Shown piece by piece: positions 43,085-54,520 of a stretch of DNA of 64,000 nt; the stretch's first letter is position 1, and each line of letters begins with the position of its first letter. The DNA is taken from the NCBI GenBank assembly GCA_024500155.1, contig CM044871.1:37736228-37800227 (forward strand), written 5' to 3'. The notes beneath the pieces are model-generated. The model had not been told where the DNA came from, did no database searches, and saw nothing but the letters and a program-made list of their open reading frames with translations. The position numbers and the translations under genes are program-made. Source of the DNA: Chenopodium formosanum. Taxonomy: Eukaryota > Streptophyta > Magnoliopsida > Caryophyllales > Amaranthaceae.

Positions 43085-44345
43085 TAAGGATTTTCTAGTG
43101 TTGTGATGTTGGCAGGTTCAGTAAGCGTAGAGGGCTGAAGTAGGAACTGGAACAAAGGAACTTTAGAAGATCCATGAGGACAAGAAAAGAACAGAAGAAG
43201 AGTTCCAGCAATGGAACTTTTCGAAGTTTCTCAACAGGAACTTCAAACGGGTTGTAACGACCTGGTTCTGGTGTAATGCTGGGGCAAGCCTCAACAATCA
43301 AGGATCAACACAAAGATCAAGATATCAATCGAAGAAGATGGACTTCATAACTTATAGTTGTGTAAAAGATAAGTTTGTTTTCGTAGGATGATGTAAACAT
43401 ATAAATGATAGTTATGCATGGAACTTATTAGAAATCAGATAAAGCTTGGCAAACTAATTAATTCGTAAAAGATAATTATAAGTTTTATGAAAAAGTACTT
43501 AATTGATTTTATCTTATAAAATCTGGTTTAACTTGGTTTTATCTTTTTCATAAAATTCTATCTTTTAACAAAAACGAATTTGATAAAATTTGGTTTTCAT
43601 AAACACGAAATTAAATCCGTTTGGTTTCGGTTTTAAAGAAGATAAGATCAGATTTCTGTTTGATCTATCTTGTTTGCGAAAACCCTAGTTTGAGAATCTG
43701 AGAAACTCCTATAAATATAGAAGTATTTCAGCTTAGTAAAATGAGAGTTTAAAAGCGTGAAAACCACTTAGTGCTTAAGAGTAAGTTTGCCAAAGGTTTA
43801 AGCTTTATCACTTTGATTTCGGGTTTCATGTGTAGCTTTCCATTTATGTGTTAGAGTGTGTCTTTGAGTTGTAATTGGTTTTGGGGTGAGATTGTGGATT
43901 CTCCTAAATTCACACAAGTGTATGAGTTTGAATTCTCTAAAATTCGAGTGGTAGCTGTGAGTGCACAGTGAGTGAAAGGAACCTAAGAAGTGTCTTGGGT
44001 CATCTAGGAAGTGTCCTGGGTAAAGGGAGAAAAAGGGTCCTGAGAAGTGTCTTAGGTCTGGTAGGAAGTGTCCTATCATAGAGTCAAGTGTCCGTGGTGG
44101 AACTTGCAAAGCAAAGGTCTGTGTAATAGGTTGTACTAGGAGAGTTGCCTATTATAGTGGAATTTGTTTATAAGTCCCAATAGGGCCGAGGTTTTACTTC
44201 TAGTTAGGCACTGGATGGTTTCCTCGTAAAACTTGTTGTGTGCTTAAGTTTTCTTTACATTTTAATTGCTTATTTCCGGTTAAGCTCCACGATTGGAACC
44301 TACTACTATTCACCCCCCTCTCGTAGTAGTTCATCTAAACTAACA
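43085..44345 (+). mobile_element. Probable solo LTR (Copia-like) inside the E7 protease
   Basis: It interrupts the protease domain between VLMMMLRIEQTSF and ELGAIPSSLHQ. It starts near TGTTGTGATGTTGGCAGG and ends near TATTCACCCCCCTCTCGTAG followed by CTAAACTAACA. That CCCCCCTCT-type end is common in Copia LTRs. A TATA box (CTATAAATATAG) is at 43711. No coding domain lies within. The two flanks share GATTTTCTA and GATTTCTA, but no exact 5-bp duplication fits a TG...CA end, so the boundaries and class are provisional. Confidence 0.5.
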
Positions 44346-45825
44346 GATTTCTAATCAACAAAACAAAGCATAAGGACCTATGACAATTCAAGAAGATCGG
44401 TATGTGGAACTATTAGGCTACCCATTACCAGAGGCCCAATTAAAAAGATGGTTGAATTCCAATTTAAGGACATAAAACCTACATTCAACCTTTTTGGATA
44501 AACGAGCTTGGTGCAATACCATCCTCGCTTCATCAAATGATTAGGTTGAACTATCAAGGGCTTCCTATGACTATACATGCTTCTCCACTCAAAATAGCAA
44601 TAATTGATCAATCACTCTTAGAAATAAACCATGATAATGATGAAGAGGACATGTTGGGATTTGCCGTGGAGCCAATCTTCACAATTGAAATGGAAAAAGA
44701 CTTGGAAGAATCATTCAAGCTTGATCCATATTCCACTCGGATAGTAAACAACATCTTGCTCAAGAGTAGTTACTTTCCTGGGATGCCTTTGGGAATAGGA
44801 ATGAAGAAATCTCTTTACTTCCTATCCCAAAGAAAAGCTTCTCCTTTGGATTGGGATATAAACTAACCAAAGAAAAATTGGAGTCTCACGATGCTAAAAA
44901 CAAAGCACGTAGAGACAATAATAAGAAAGGGATAATCACTTTACTCTCATCCTATCAACGAACCCTTAATGGACAATTCATTAGGGAGGGAGAATATTAC
45001 CCATGCTACAACTTTCTGGAACCCTTAGTTTTGGAAGGAATCAAGAAGCCTGGATTTGAGATATTTCATGATTGCTACTTCTTAGATGACGATCTAAGTA
45101 TCGATAAATCAGAACACCCAACTCAAGGGTGCTATGATGGGCAAGCATTTAACTTGCTATTTGGACTAGAGCAAAATCATGTCGCAACAATGACCAATCA
45201 AAACGTCATTCAAGATGAAGTCTTTGACCAAACTTTGTTAATAACCCCTTCTAACGAAACTTTTGGGCATGGAAGGAGGAAATTTTTCAAATGGATCAAT
45301 CACCAAGGCGATAAACTAGAGATCATCGTAGGCGAAGGGAAGATGTTTGAAGAATCGGACGATGAATCTATTGTAGACTCTAGGGAAGCTGAAAATCTAG
45401 GCCTTGTGGCCATTACTGAGTCTTTATTTTCTAGTTCTAAGGACGAAGATCCCAAAAAGGATTCTTCTCTTGATGTACTCTCTTTTGATTTTAATAATAT
45501 GAGCTCTATTTCAAGTATATGCCTTCTTATGAGCTCTATTTCTGAGTATATGCCTTCTCTTGAAGCTTTCGAATGCTCTAACAATCAACCTAATGAAGAT
45601 AATAACATTAATAAATTTGTTGAATTAATGAATGAACGAGAACAAAAGAACCCTATCGTTGAAGAAACTGAAATACTTAATATAGGAACTAACGAAAATA
45701 AGAGAGAAATCAAAATTGGCTTACCTCGAAATCCGGAAGAGCGATTGACCCTCATATCGACGCTCAAAGAATTCGAAGACGTGTTCGCTTGGTCATACAA
45801 GGACAAACCTGGAATTGATAGGTAA
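44346..45825 (+). pseudogene. E7 protease C-terminus and protease-RT linker
   Basis: WINELGAIPSSLHQMIRLNY then QGLPMTIHAS is the C-terminal strand set of Ogre-type proteases. The linker GMPLGIGMKKSLYFLSQRKA is followed by one frame change near 44850. A 324-residue open stretch then runs LGYKLTKEKL-like residues to the conserved end LPRNPEERLTLISTLKEFED and VFAWSYKDKPGIDR, which precedes RT in this lineage. A TAA at 45823 separates it from RT. The acidic middle part is low in known domains. Confidence 0.7.
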
Positions 45826-46735
45826 ATACCAGAACATACCATTCCCTTGAACCCTACTTCTAAACCAGTAATACAAAAACTTCGACGAATGAAACCTGAT
45901 GTGTCATTAAAAATAAAAGAAAAAGTACAATAACATTTGGACGCCGGTTTTTTTCGCGTATGTAATTACCCAGAATAGGTAGCAAATATCGTTCTAGCCC
46001 TGAAAAGGATGGACGAGTTCGTGTGTGTGTCGACTTTAGGGAACTTAATAAAGCTATCCCTAAAGACGATTTTCCCTCTACCACATATTGATATATTGGT
46101 AGATAACCCGGCTGAACATGCGATGTTATCCTTTATGGATGGATACGCAGGTTACAACCAAATTTTAATGGCAAAAGAAGATAAAGAAAAGACATGCTTT
46201 ATTACCCCTTGGGGCACGTATTGCTACACAGTTATGCCATTTGTTTTAAAAAAATGCAGGAGCTACGTACCAAAGAACGGTTACGACTCTCTTACATGAT
46301 ATGATGCATAAAGTAATAGAAGTGTATGTGGATGATATGATAGTGAAGTCAAAAGATATAATGGGACATATAAAAGCTTTACGCAAATTTTTCACTCGCA
46401 TAAAAAGAATATAAAATGCGATTGAATCCACAAAAATAAGCCTTCGGAGTCACTTCTGGTAAGTTACTAGAATACATAGTACGCACACGTGGCATCGAGA
46501 TCGAACCCTCTAAAATAAAGGCAATTGTTGACATGCCTCCCCCTCGAACAGAAAAAGAAATTAAAAGATTCATTGGCAAGTTACAATACATTAGTCGATT
46601 TATCAACAAATTGACTCTGACTTGTGAGCTAATATTTAAAAAATGGAAAAAAGAGGAGAAACATGAATGGGATGATCAATGCCAAAAGGCCTTTGAGAAA
46701 ATCAAAGATTATCTCAAAAGTCCACCAATTTAATA
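45826..46735 (+). pseudogene. E7 reverse transcriptase, frameshifted
   Basis: Motifs in order: NPTSKPVIQKLRRMKPDVSL, LDAGFFRVCNYPE, FPLPHIDILVDN, SFMDGYAGYNQILMAKEDKE, KTCFITPWGTYCYTVMPF. The catalytic box VYVDDMIVKSK at 46322 is in another frame. MPPPRTEKEIKRFIGKLQYI follows in a third frame. The YVDD aspartates are intact, but at least three frameshifts and several stops prevent expression. RT would copy the packaged RNA into cDNA. Confidence 0.8.
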
Positions 46736-47280
46736 CCACTAGTACACAAACTACCTCTTAGGCTATACATTACAATTACAAACACAACCACATGCGCCAT
46801 GTTAGCACACAAGGTAGAAAAAGTCGAACGTGAAATATATTATATAAGCAAAAAATTTATCCAATACGAAACAAAATATAGCACTTTGGGTAATGTACTT
46901 TGACGGTGCGTCCAATCTAAAAGGATGTGGCATAGGAGTGTTACTCATAAGTCCAGAGGGAGCACATACTCTAATCTCTGTTAAATTAGACTTTGAGGTT
47001 ACTAATAATGCCGCAGAATGTGAAGCGTGCATTATTGGATTAGAAGAAACAGCTAGCATAGGTGTGCAAAAATTAGAGGTATGTGGAGACTCCAGTTTGA
47101 TTATAAATCATATTTTAAAAAAATAGAAAATAAAGAACTTCCTAATGATATTATACCAATCACACCTAGAGCAACTCATCGAGCATTTTGAACATATTGA
47201 TTTTAAATATCTCCGAAGGGATGACAATCAATTTGCCGATGCACTAGCAAAATTAGCCTCAATGATCAACATTCCAGATC
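46736..47280 (+). pseudogene. E7 RNase H
   Basis: The first catalytic D lies in MYFDGASNLKGCGIGVLLIS and the E in NNAAECEACIIGLEETA. The next D is in LEVCGDSSLIINHI and the last in LRRDDNQFADALAKLAS. All four acidic residues can be seen, but a frame break lies near 47126-47145. It removes RNA from the RNA-DNA hybrid. Confidence 0.75.
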
Positions 47281-48535
47281 ACTTGAATATGATGCCATTA
47301 TGTGTTAATAGAAGAGAAGAACTAGTGTATTTTTACGCAATAGAGGAAATAAATGACATTGAAGGAGACAATCCTTGGTATGATCATATCCTCCAATATA
47401 TTACTCATGGCACATATCCCGAAAATACTTCATCGAAAGACCAACGAGCCTTACGAACACTTGCGGCCCAGTATGGTCTAATAAATGGTCAATTACGCAA
47501 AAAAGGACCTAATGGTCAAAGCATACTATGTATAGGAAAACCGGAAGCCACACGCCTTATGGAAAAATACTCACAAAGGTGTTTTTGGACCTCATATGAA
47601 TGGTAAAATGCTTTCACAAATAATTTCACGGCAAGGGCACTATTGGTCCATTATAGAACATGATAGCATACAATATGTTAAAAATGTCCACAGTGACAAA
47701 TGTTCGCTAATTTACAACACCTTCCACCATCCGAACTATACAATCTAACTTCCCCTTGGCCTTTTTTGACTTGGGGAATTGATATAATTGGAAAAGTCTC
47801 TCCAACAGGATTAAGAGGGCATGAGTACATATTAGTTTCCATAGATTACATTACTAAGTGGATTGAGGTTGCTTCTTACGTGAATATAACCTCTAAACAT
47901 GTCACATAGTTTCTCAAACGAAACATATTTTGTAGATATGGAGTTCCACATGAACTAATTAGTGATTAGGGATCTCAATTCAAAGCTGTAGTCGAGACCC
48001 TCTTAACTCGTTATAAAGTAAAACATCATTACTCATCCCCATACAGACCTCACATGAATGGAGCTGTAGAGTCGGAAAATAAAAATATAACGGTCATCTT
48101 TAAGAAAATGGCAGAAAATTACAAAGAATGGCCGAATAAACTACACTTCGCATTATGGGGTTATAAAACGTCTATACGAACATCAATAGGGGTAACTCCA
48201 TACTCCTTAGTTTTCGGAATGGACGCAGTTAAACCAGTCGAAATGGAAATACCATCCCTACGCATCGTACTCGAAAGTAAGCTACCCGAAGTTGAATGGG
48301 TAAGAGCGAGGTATGAAGAGCTTTTTTCCTCGATGAGCAACGATTAAGAGCTTTGCATCATGTACAAGTCTACCAAAGGCGCATTGCATATCATTTTAAT
48401 AAAAGGGTAAAGTCTAGAAATATAAAAGAAGGTGACTTTGTACTAATGGAGGAGCCGTCAGATTAATCGATACTGGAGGAGATGAAATTCGCCAATTAAT
48501 AAACATTAATCGCCTTAAGAAATATTACATATGAA
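47281..48535 (+). pseudogene. E7 integrase, frameshifted
   Basis: The N-terminal zinc module is readable across a frame change (KGVFGPHMNGKML, then KKCP, stop, QMFANLQHLPPSELY). The core follows with SPWPFLTWGIDIIGKVSPTG (first D) and HEYILVSIDYITKWIEVA. The second D is in ISD-stop-GSQFKA at about 47965 and the E is in MNGAVESENKNI (48060). After GVTPYSLVFGMDAVKPVEME and a shift near 48345 the C-terminus is readable to about 48535 (RLKKYY-like). No chromodomain. Strongly of Ogre type. Confidence 0.8.
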
Positions 48536-48597
48536 ATCCGGATAAAACTTGTTCACTCATACAACCAACTTTAATTAGCATTCGATTGAAAGATTCT

Positions 48598-48720
48598 AAG
48601 TGTTATGCATTTTACCGAATAATACGGTAAAATACATAACACTTGGGGGGTCATTTAGAAATAATAAACCGTTCTAAGTGTTCAAATTTTTTCGAACATT
48701 ACGAAAAAATCTTCACGCTT
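48598..48720 (+). other. Two consecutive hairpins, each followed by CTTGGGGGG
   Basis: Hairpin 1 has arms 48598-48617 and 48625-48644 (AAGTGTTATGCATTTTACCG, one mismatch) and a 7-base AATAATA loop. Hairpin 2 has arms 48676-48694 and 48702-48720 (AAGTGTTCAAATTTTTTCG, 15 of 19 paired plus one wobble) and the loop AACATTA. Both start after TTCT and end in CTT followed by six or seven G. They stand just after the integrase, where a termination or processing signal could act. I infer that they are a diverged tandem duplication. Confidence 0.8.
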
Positions 48721-48769
48721 GGGGGGGTAATAATACAAATTTTTATAATTTTTTCGAGACTTTCGTATC

Positions 48770-48895
48770 ACATATGTTGCACGCAACTGGAACAGCTTCG
48801 CGCGGATGTCACACGCAACATTGTTGCGCGCGAAAGGCTCGCGCAACTCCAGAAGTTGCGCGCGCCACTTGATGACGAACTGCGAACCGGATTTT
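48770..48895 (+). repeat. GTTGCGCGC-motif cluster after E7 pol
   Basis: GTTGCACGCAACTGG, CTTCGCGCGGATG, ACACGCAACATTGTTGCGCGCGA, CTCGCGCAACTCC, AGTTGCGCGCGCC: at least five copies of GTTGCGCGC or its complement within 110 bases. The pairs are self-complementary. Confidence 0.8.
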
Positions 48896-49093
48896 TTGGG
48901 TTTGGATGAAGTTACGATTTCTACTTACGATAAAAAAAAAGGGTGTTTCTTAAATATATCATATACTCGAAAAATAAAATTAAACCTTGACTTAATTCTT
49001 TTAAACAAGGTTTGATTAATTTTTCATTTAATTTCTATTTAAGATATTAAAGAAAAAATAAAATAAAAAATAATAATATATAAAAAATTAGAA

Positions 49094-49130
49094 CTACGCA
49101 ATAACCTGATTTTGCAAGGCAAATACGTAG
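49094..49130 (+). other. Inner part of the conserved foldback in E7
   Basis: CTACGC (49094) and ACGTAG (49125) flank AATAACCTGATTTTGCAAGG. Compare E2 CTACGT, CGGCCTGATTCC, ATACGTAGACAAC. The downstream GGCAATC matches GGCAACC of E1. The outer arms are not preserved. It is located after pol, as in E1-E3 it is after gag. Confidence 0.6.
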
Positions 49131-49371
49131 GCAATCTTTAAGATTCGGTCATATCAAATATAAAAATATGAAGCTCATTTTATTTAATTCAAAATTCAAA
49201 AGAGAGACATTATTGAACTAGATAGTAAACAAAAAATAAATATAAAACATTGTAGTGATTACACTTTATTCGGAAAAAAAAAAATTAATGGTAAAATTGT
49301 GTAACACTCTAAGGTTTTACTATGTCCTCGATTGTCACAGATAATGTGATACTCGCAGGAGCCTTGTTTAA

Positions 49372-50679
49372 CTATGCAAGAGCCTTGTTTAACTCAACCT
49401 TATCCGCCGCATTCATCCAAGCCTTGTAAAAGGAAGATAATGTGATACTCGCAGGAGGATTTTGTATTACCCATTTAGGAAGACTTGACCAATATTCCAT
49501 CCAATGAGCAATCCTTTCGTGTTTAAAAGTCACATCTTTGGGGGCTTTACAATCTTGCGGAGGAATATATTGCCTCATCCCGTATTGTCTCATCACCCTA
49601 CAAGGAAAAATATAAATAGTACTAGATAGGCCGAAAATCCTAATGTAAGGGCAATTGAGAATATTCCCAATCATACTATTTATGTTCCACCAAGAAAAAA
49701 CAAACCGTATATTAGGAACTCCATGACAGAAAAATGACGTTTATGTTTATAAAGGATTCCCAATCATACTATTTATGTTTATAAAGGATTCGACATTCAG
49801 GAAATATCTTTACTCCATTAGCCTCAAGGTTTTAAGGCTGATCAACAATTTGTAAATGCTCCATGAGCCAAATCTGAAAAAAACAAAAAAAATTATTTTG
49901 CAATTTATTACACGAGAAGGTGACGCGCGCAACTAAATCAGTTGCGCGCACCCTCTGCGCGCAACTCAGAAGATTGCGCTGGTCATGCTAGCGCAATCAA
50001 CTTCTTGAATTTCGCTGATAAATGCCGGAAAAAAAAAGCAACGTACGTGTAATAGGAGTGGACTTCCCGTGAAATCGTTTTCGTTAGGATCTCCTCTAAG
50101 GCGATTCAAGCATAGAACGGTTTCCGCCAAAACCAAAGGAGCAGGTGAATGACATCCCTCTATTTGCTCTACTATGGACACCATTGAATAATCTTTAAAT
50201 TATTTGCTTGTCCTAAATAAACAATTAACAACAAGACAATAACATAAAGCACGAATTTTATAGCGTTGTTTAGTCATGTTGTCACGATGGGCGACAAAGT
50301 GTTCCATAAATTGAATTAAATTCACGCCTTCTTCAGCTCCTATGTTGGTCATATCATTGTCGGACAAACCAAAAAATCTTTGGCGTATAGGTTTGGGATC
50401 CGACAAGATAGGCGAATAAGTCACAAGGAGAGTGTTTGTAGGGAAGCTTAGCAAGGCCTCAAACTCACCAGGAAGGGGGATAATTTCATCCCCTCTAAAC
50501 AAGAAAAGATGGTGGTTAGAGTCCCAATGGTTGACGACGAAATGAAGAAAATAAAAATTAACCACTAATTACACATAATTCAATAAAGGGTCCAAGTAGT
50601 AAATTTTGAAAGCTGGTTTGTCCTCGGTTGAAAGGGAAGTAACCCATTGCTTCAAACGTTGTTCAAAGGTTTTCACCAT
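49372..50679 (-). pseudogene. E7 antisense gene, DUF7745/PMD-like, several exons
   Basis: From the ATG at 50679: MVKTFEQRLKQWVTSLSTED, then after a stop VVNHWDSNHHLFLFRGDEII and PGEFEALLSFP, the N-terminal signature of DUF7745/PMD-like plant proteins. FFGLSDNDMTNI and the RALCYCLVVNCLF helix follow. PLVLAETVLCLNRLRGDPNE is in the next open stretch (50184 onwards), which ends at a GTACGT donor near 50048. The next exon begins after TTTTTTCAG at 49873 (IWLMEHLQIVDQP, stop). It ends with RVMRQYGMRQYIPPQ and WVIQNPPASI to 49372, after a 50-base local duplication of CATAAATAGTATGATTGGGA. Function unknown. TATA-like CTATTTAAACG at 50794-50804. Confidence 0.6.
49920..49995 (+). repeat. GTTGCGCGC-motif cluster within E7 antisense gene
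   Basis: GACGCGCGCAACTAAATCAG, TTGCGCGCACC, TGCGCGCAACTCAG, TTGCGCTGG, TAGCGCAATC. It lies in the presumed intron between 49873 and 50048, so it is not coding. Confidence 0.7.
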
Positions 50680-52522
50680 TGTTCAAAAAAAAAAAAAGAC
50701 GGAGAATAAGATTTAAGAAAGATTAATTCTTTTCAATTTCTTATGTTACTAAGCGAATGAATGTGAGATGATCAAAAGCCTACAAAAAATCACGTTTAAA
50801 TAGACCCAAAAGTGGAAAATTTTCGGCAAATTCGGCTTAAAGGAAAGTTCACTGACAGGTGGCGCGCGCAACAAAATTACATGTTCGCGACTTCCCTGAC
50901 ACGGCATGTAATTATGGTTAATTTTCGTAGTTTGGCTCATATAATGACGGAATCTTCACGAGATCTTAAGACGAATCATACGCTTGCCCTCTAACACTTT
51001 GTGTCCCTTTTCTTACTTTTTTTATTTTCTTTTTTATTTTCTTTTTTCTGGTTTTCTTTTATTTTTCTTTTTTCCATTGTTTTCCTACTTTCTTTTTCTT
51101 TTTTTTTCTATTATTTCCCACTTTTCATTTTTCTTTTTTCTTTTTCCTTCTTTTGGCCTTCTTTTTTGGGGTATGTTTATTTTTTCGAGGGGGGTAAGTC
51201 GGGACCCCTTTCCCTCCCTTAAAAATTTAACGCATTAATGTACACATCAAAAAAAAATCATATATACAAGTGTGTCATATATATATATAAAATATAGGTC
51301 CATCCCAATATCATGATTATATGGATGGCCTAAACGATAGCAAGTCATTAGAACTACCCCAAAATGGGGGCTCCAAGACTTGTGAGATAGCAAGAATGCA
51401 CATAACCTGAGACATGGGAGCTCAAATATCAATAAATAAAAACAAAATGATATATTCATGCCATTCGAGCTACTTTCAAGAATCGCCTAAACTACAAAGG
51501 GTTTACGTAGATCTCAAGCCTTACAATTTTCAAACGTATCACAATGATTTAACAATCATGTTGTTCCTTTGAAAACTAAGTTTGCAACTAAACTTGGCCA
51601 TTTAACATGTTACATACTCAAGCCATTTTCAAGTTCAACTTCAAAAACTAGTCTTAGTGCATAATTGTTGTTCCAATACTTCAATTTACTCTAGTGATTA
51701 GAGAGTATAACTAGTATAGAGCAAAAGAAACAAAATCATGATGCATAAAACATACTTGCTCATACGAAAGTTTAGTACTAAATCATTAATCATGAAAATT
51801 TTATCAAGACATATTATTTCATGAGTTAGAATGTAAACAAAAGATTCCTAAATTCTAAATTAAGGAGTCTTCATTATTCTCCATTGTTCAACACACTTGA
51901 ATTTCGCAAGGGGGATAACATCTACTTTCTCGAGCATTAAAACAGTAAAAAAAAATTTCAAACTCAAAAGAAAGAATTCAAAAGTAGCAAGAATAGACTA
52001 AAAAATTTGAACAACATTTCATTTTTCCTCTCACTTTTTCTAATGAATGACCAATATTATTAGACTTAGAAAATTTCTTTGTTAAAACTATGAATGGTAA
52101 AAATAAAACGATTTAAACACACTAGTTTAATCGTTTCCAAGATCCTAGTTGTTATCATAATAAGACGAAACACATGATCTCTAGACCTATTTCAAGCAAC
52201 ATGAAAGGGTCTAATTATTAAAAACAAAAAAGTCATCGAAGTCACCCAACATTGGGGGCTACAATATTCGATAATATAAAATGGGGGCTCAAAAGCCCAA
52301 AGTATAGCCAAACTACTCTAGTTCGATGATGTCTTCAAGAATTCCCTAAATTAACTAGTTTTGCGCAAATCTAGAGATCACAATTTTATAAGTGAATAAT
52401 AATAACCGTCAGTTATTTTTATCATTGATAAAACCAATTTTGAAACTAACGCATCAAAATATAAACTTGAGTCGCAAGAACAAATTCATGCTATTATAAA
52501 AGTTCAAAATTTCATTTATAAT
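50680..52522 (+). other. E7 3' noncoding region with long degenerate repeats
   Basis: 50794-50804 is a minus-strand TATA-like box for the antisense gene, with GGCGCGCGCAAC at 50861 just upstream of it. 50943-51300 is the block shared with E8 (2427-2830), including a T-rich tract and CGAGGGGGGTAAGTCGGG. 51340-51700 and 52240-52520 are diverged copies of a long unit (ATGGGGGCTC, then TTCAAGAAT, CCTAAA, CTAGAGATC or GTAGATCTC, then an A-rich tail). The tail GTGCATAATTGTTGTTC at 51658 recurs at 62367. No credible coding frame. Confidence 0.55.
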
Positions 52523-53126
52523 TGTAGACACCCATTTGTGTCTCCCCAAAACCAAACCCAGTGATGAGTACCTTTCGCGTCGAATCATAATCGAATGAAC
52601 CGAAAGTGTGGAAAGTTTAGTGTTGCCGAAAGTTTTAATTTCTTTTATCTTCTCTTTGTTTTTGAAAACTTATTTTAAGAAAATAGTCAATCCAGTTTGG
52701 TTGGTCCATGATATGGGTCCAATAGTAGTGTAGTTGGATGGGTCTTGACAAGAGCTTTCCAACGATATATTATAAGCCAAATTCCGATGAATAATGAGGA
52801 AATTATGGCCAATTTACTAAACTGGGCCCGGTTTGAACTTTATATACGGCCCAATGATCTAGGGGAGGGCCTAATATGATTTATCATTCCTAATGCAATT
52901 AGCATTGATAAATTGACTTTTGTTGACTTTTTAGAGTTTTAATTAAAATCAAAGAGCATTTTTGAGGAAAAATACGATTTTATCCTCTGGTACGGTAATT
53001 TTTATCTGATAAAAGGACCCTCCATGCAGCGCGCCCTTCCTTTAATTATTCGGTCATGCAATACTTATTAAATACAAAGAAAAAAATGCATTTCGATTTT
53101 TAAGAAAACGCATAATATTCCAGATC

Positions 53127-53222
53127 AGCGCCAAACGCCAGCTGTAGCGCCCGACACTACGCTTGGCACCTAGCGCCAGCTTTGGTGCCTGGCGCCAACA
53201 ACCAGCGTTGGCGTTGGTTCGG
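53127..53222 (+). repeat. GGCGCC-like motif cluster in E2 5' LTR
   Basis: AGCGCCAAACGCCAGC, TGTAGCGCCCG, CTAGCGCCAGC, CTGGCGCCAAC, CAGCGTTGGCGTTGG within 95 bases, 55 bases before the TATA box. The 3' LTR counterpart (61022-61076) is about 45 bases shorter. Confidence 0.8.
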
Positions 53223-53275
53223 TCTTTTGTGCGTAAGGCTCTGTTTTGATATTTTATCTTTTTTGGCTGATTTTT

Positions 53276-53285
53276 CTATAAATAA
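53276..53285 (+). promoter_or_regulatory. TATA box of E2 5' LTR
   Basis: CTATAAATAA following TTGGCTGATTTTT; identical context at 61133 in the 3' LTR. Confidence 0.7.
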
Positions 53286-54502
53286 CGTATTAAAAACTCC
53301 GTTTTCAATAACCAGTTTTAACCAGTCTTCATCTAAAAATTAGTTTTCACCAATTCTCTATTAATTTACCAACTCTCATCAAGAAATTCTTGATTCTCTC
53401 TCTCTTTCTATGCCTAGCTTTTTACAAACACAATTCCTCATACATTAGCACTAGACACACCTAGCTAAGTTCGAAATTGCTTTCGCCCTAGACATGAAAG
53501 TTTTAATTTCTAAGGGTTTGGTCCTAAATCTCTCTTTCAATTATTTAATTTAATCCTTGTTTATTATTTTCCTTGAAATTACTAACACGTGTATTTTCTT
53601 ATTAGAAAGAGGTACGAGGCATCAAAGTAAGTACTTTAATGGTTTTAATTGATGTTATGATATATAGTTCATGTTTATGATGTTATTATGATTCCTAGTA
53701 TCATGTCTAGGGTAATTTTAATATCAAGTATGATTAAAAGTACGATGCCTTTTATGTTCTTCCTAATATTTGTGATTGTTAGTATCATGTTAGGGTAAAA
53801 GATTTGATTTTTATTGCTTAGTGACATGGTAGGGTTTGTTATTAATCTTGTTAGTATCATGCCTAGGATCTTGCTATTATTATGCTTTAACATGATTTTT
53901 ATGATTATGATTATTATAATTGTTATTATGATGATTATTGTTATAATAATTATTATTTATTACTTATTATGTTGCTTGATATATTTATTTTTTATTGCTT
54001 GATCACACCTTTTATGCATGTTTAAAGGGAATTTGTACTTGTAATCACGCTTAATAAGATAATTAATAATCTTGTTTATGGTTAATATGATTATAACTCA
54101 AGTGATCGCCAATAATAGTTTATTTGTGCATTAAAATTCAACCAACATAGATAAACAGGTTTAGGGTTAATCCTATTGATTGCATGTTAATCAGAAAGCG
54201 CACATAAATACGATCAGAATAAAGTAGAGGCCTATTATAAGGGCAGATTCAATCTCTTTTAGGTTGGATTTGTACCTTCATCCCCGAACCCTTATTTGGT
54301 TCAAGACCTTATGGAGTTGACGATCTCTTGGATCGTTAAGGGGTGTAACCTTCACCCTATGAACGGTTTACTAGTTCCTAAAAACTTGTTGGCTACTCTT
54401 TTGCTCTATCTTCTTCCCTTTTGGACGCCACCGTACTTTAGTGTATGATCACAGTGGGGTTCAAGCTAGGGGATTAATGCTTGAATTATTCCCTACATTT
54501 TT

Positions 54503-54520
54503 TGGCGACTCCACCGAGGA
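54503..54520 (+). other. Primer binding site of E2
   Basis: TGGCGACTCCACCGAGGA, five bases after the LTR end; the same class as E1. Confidence 0.7.

Larger units (their letters stand above)
52523..54497 (+). repeat. E2 5' LTR
   Basis: Contains the GGCGCC-like motif cluster at 53127-53222, TATA box 53276-53285, ATT/ATG microsatellite 53880-53960. Compared with the 3' LTR it lacks about 60 bases near 52905 (deletion between CAATTAG repeats). It keeps about 90 bases near 53005-53100 that the 3' LTR has lost. Confidence 0.9.

Noticed and set aside
49094..49130. tRNA-like fold at the conserved ACGTAG motif
   Set aside because: Arms are too short, there is no acceptor stem or proper A and B box spacing, and the structure is a simple nested foldback.
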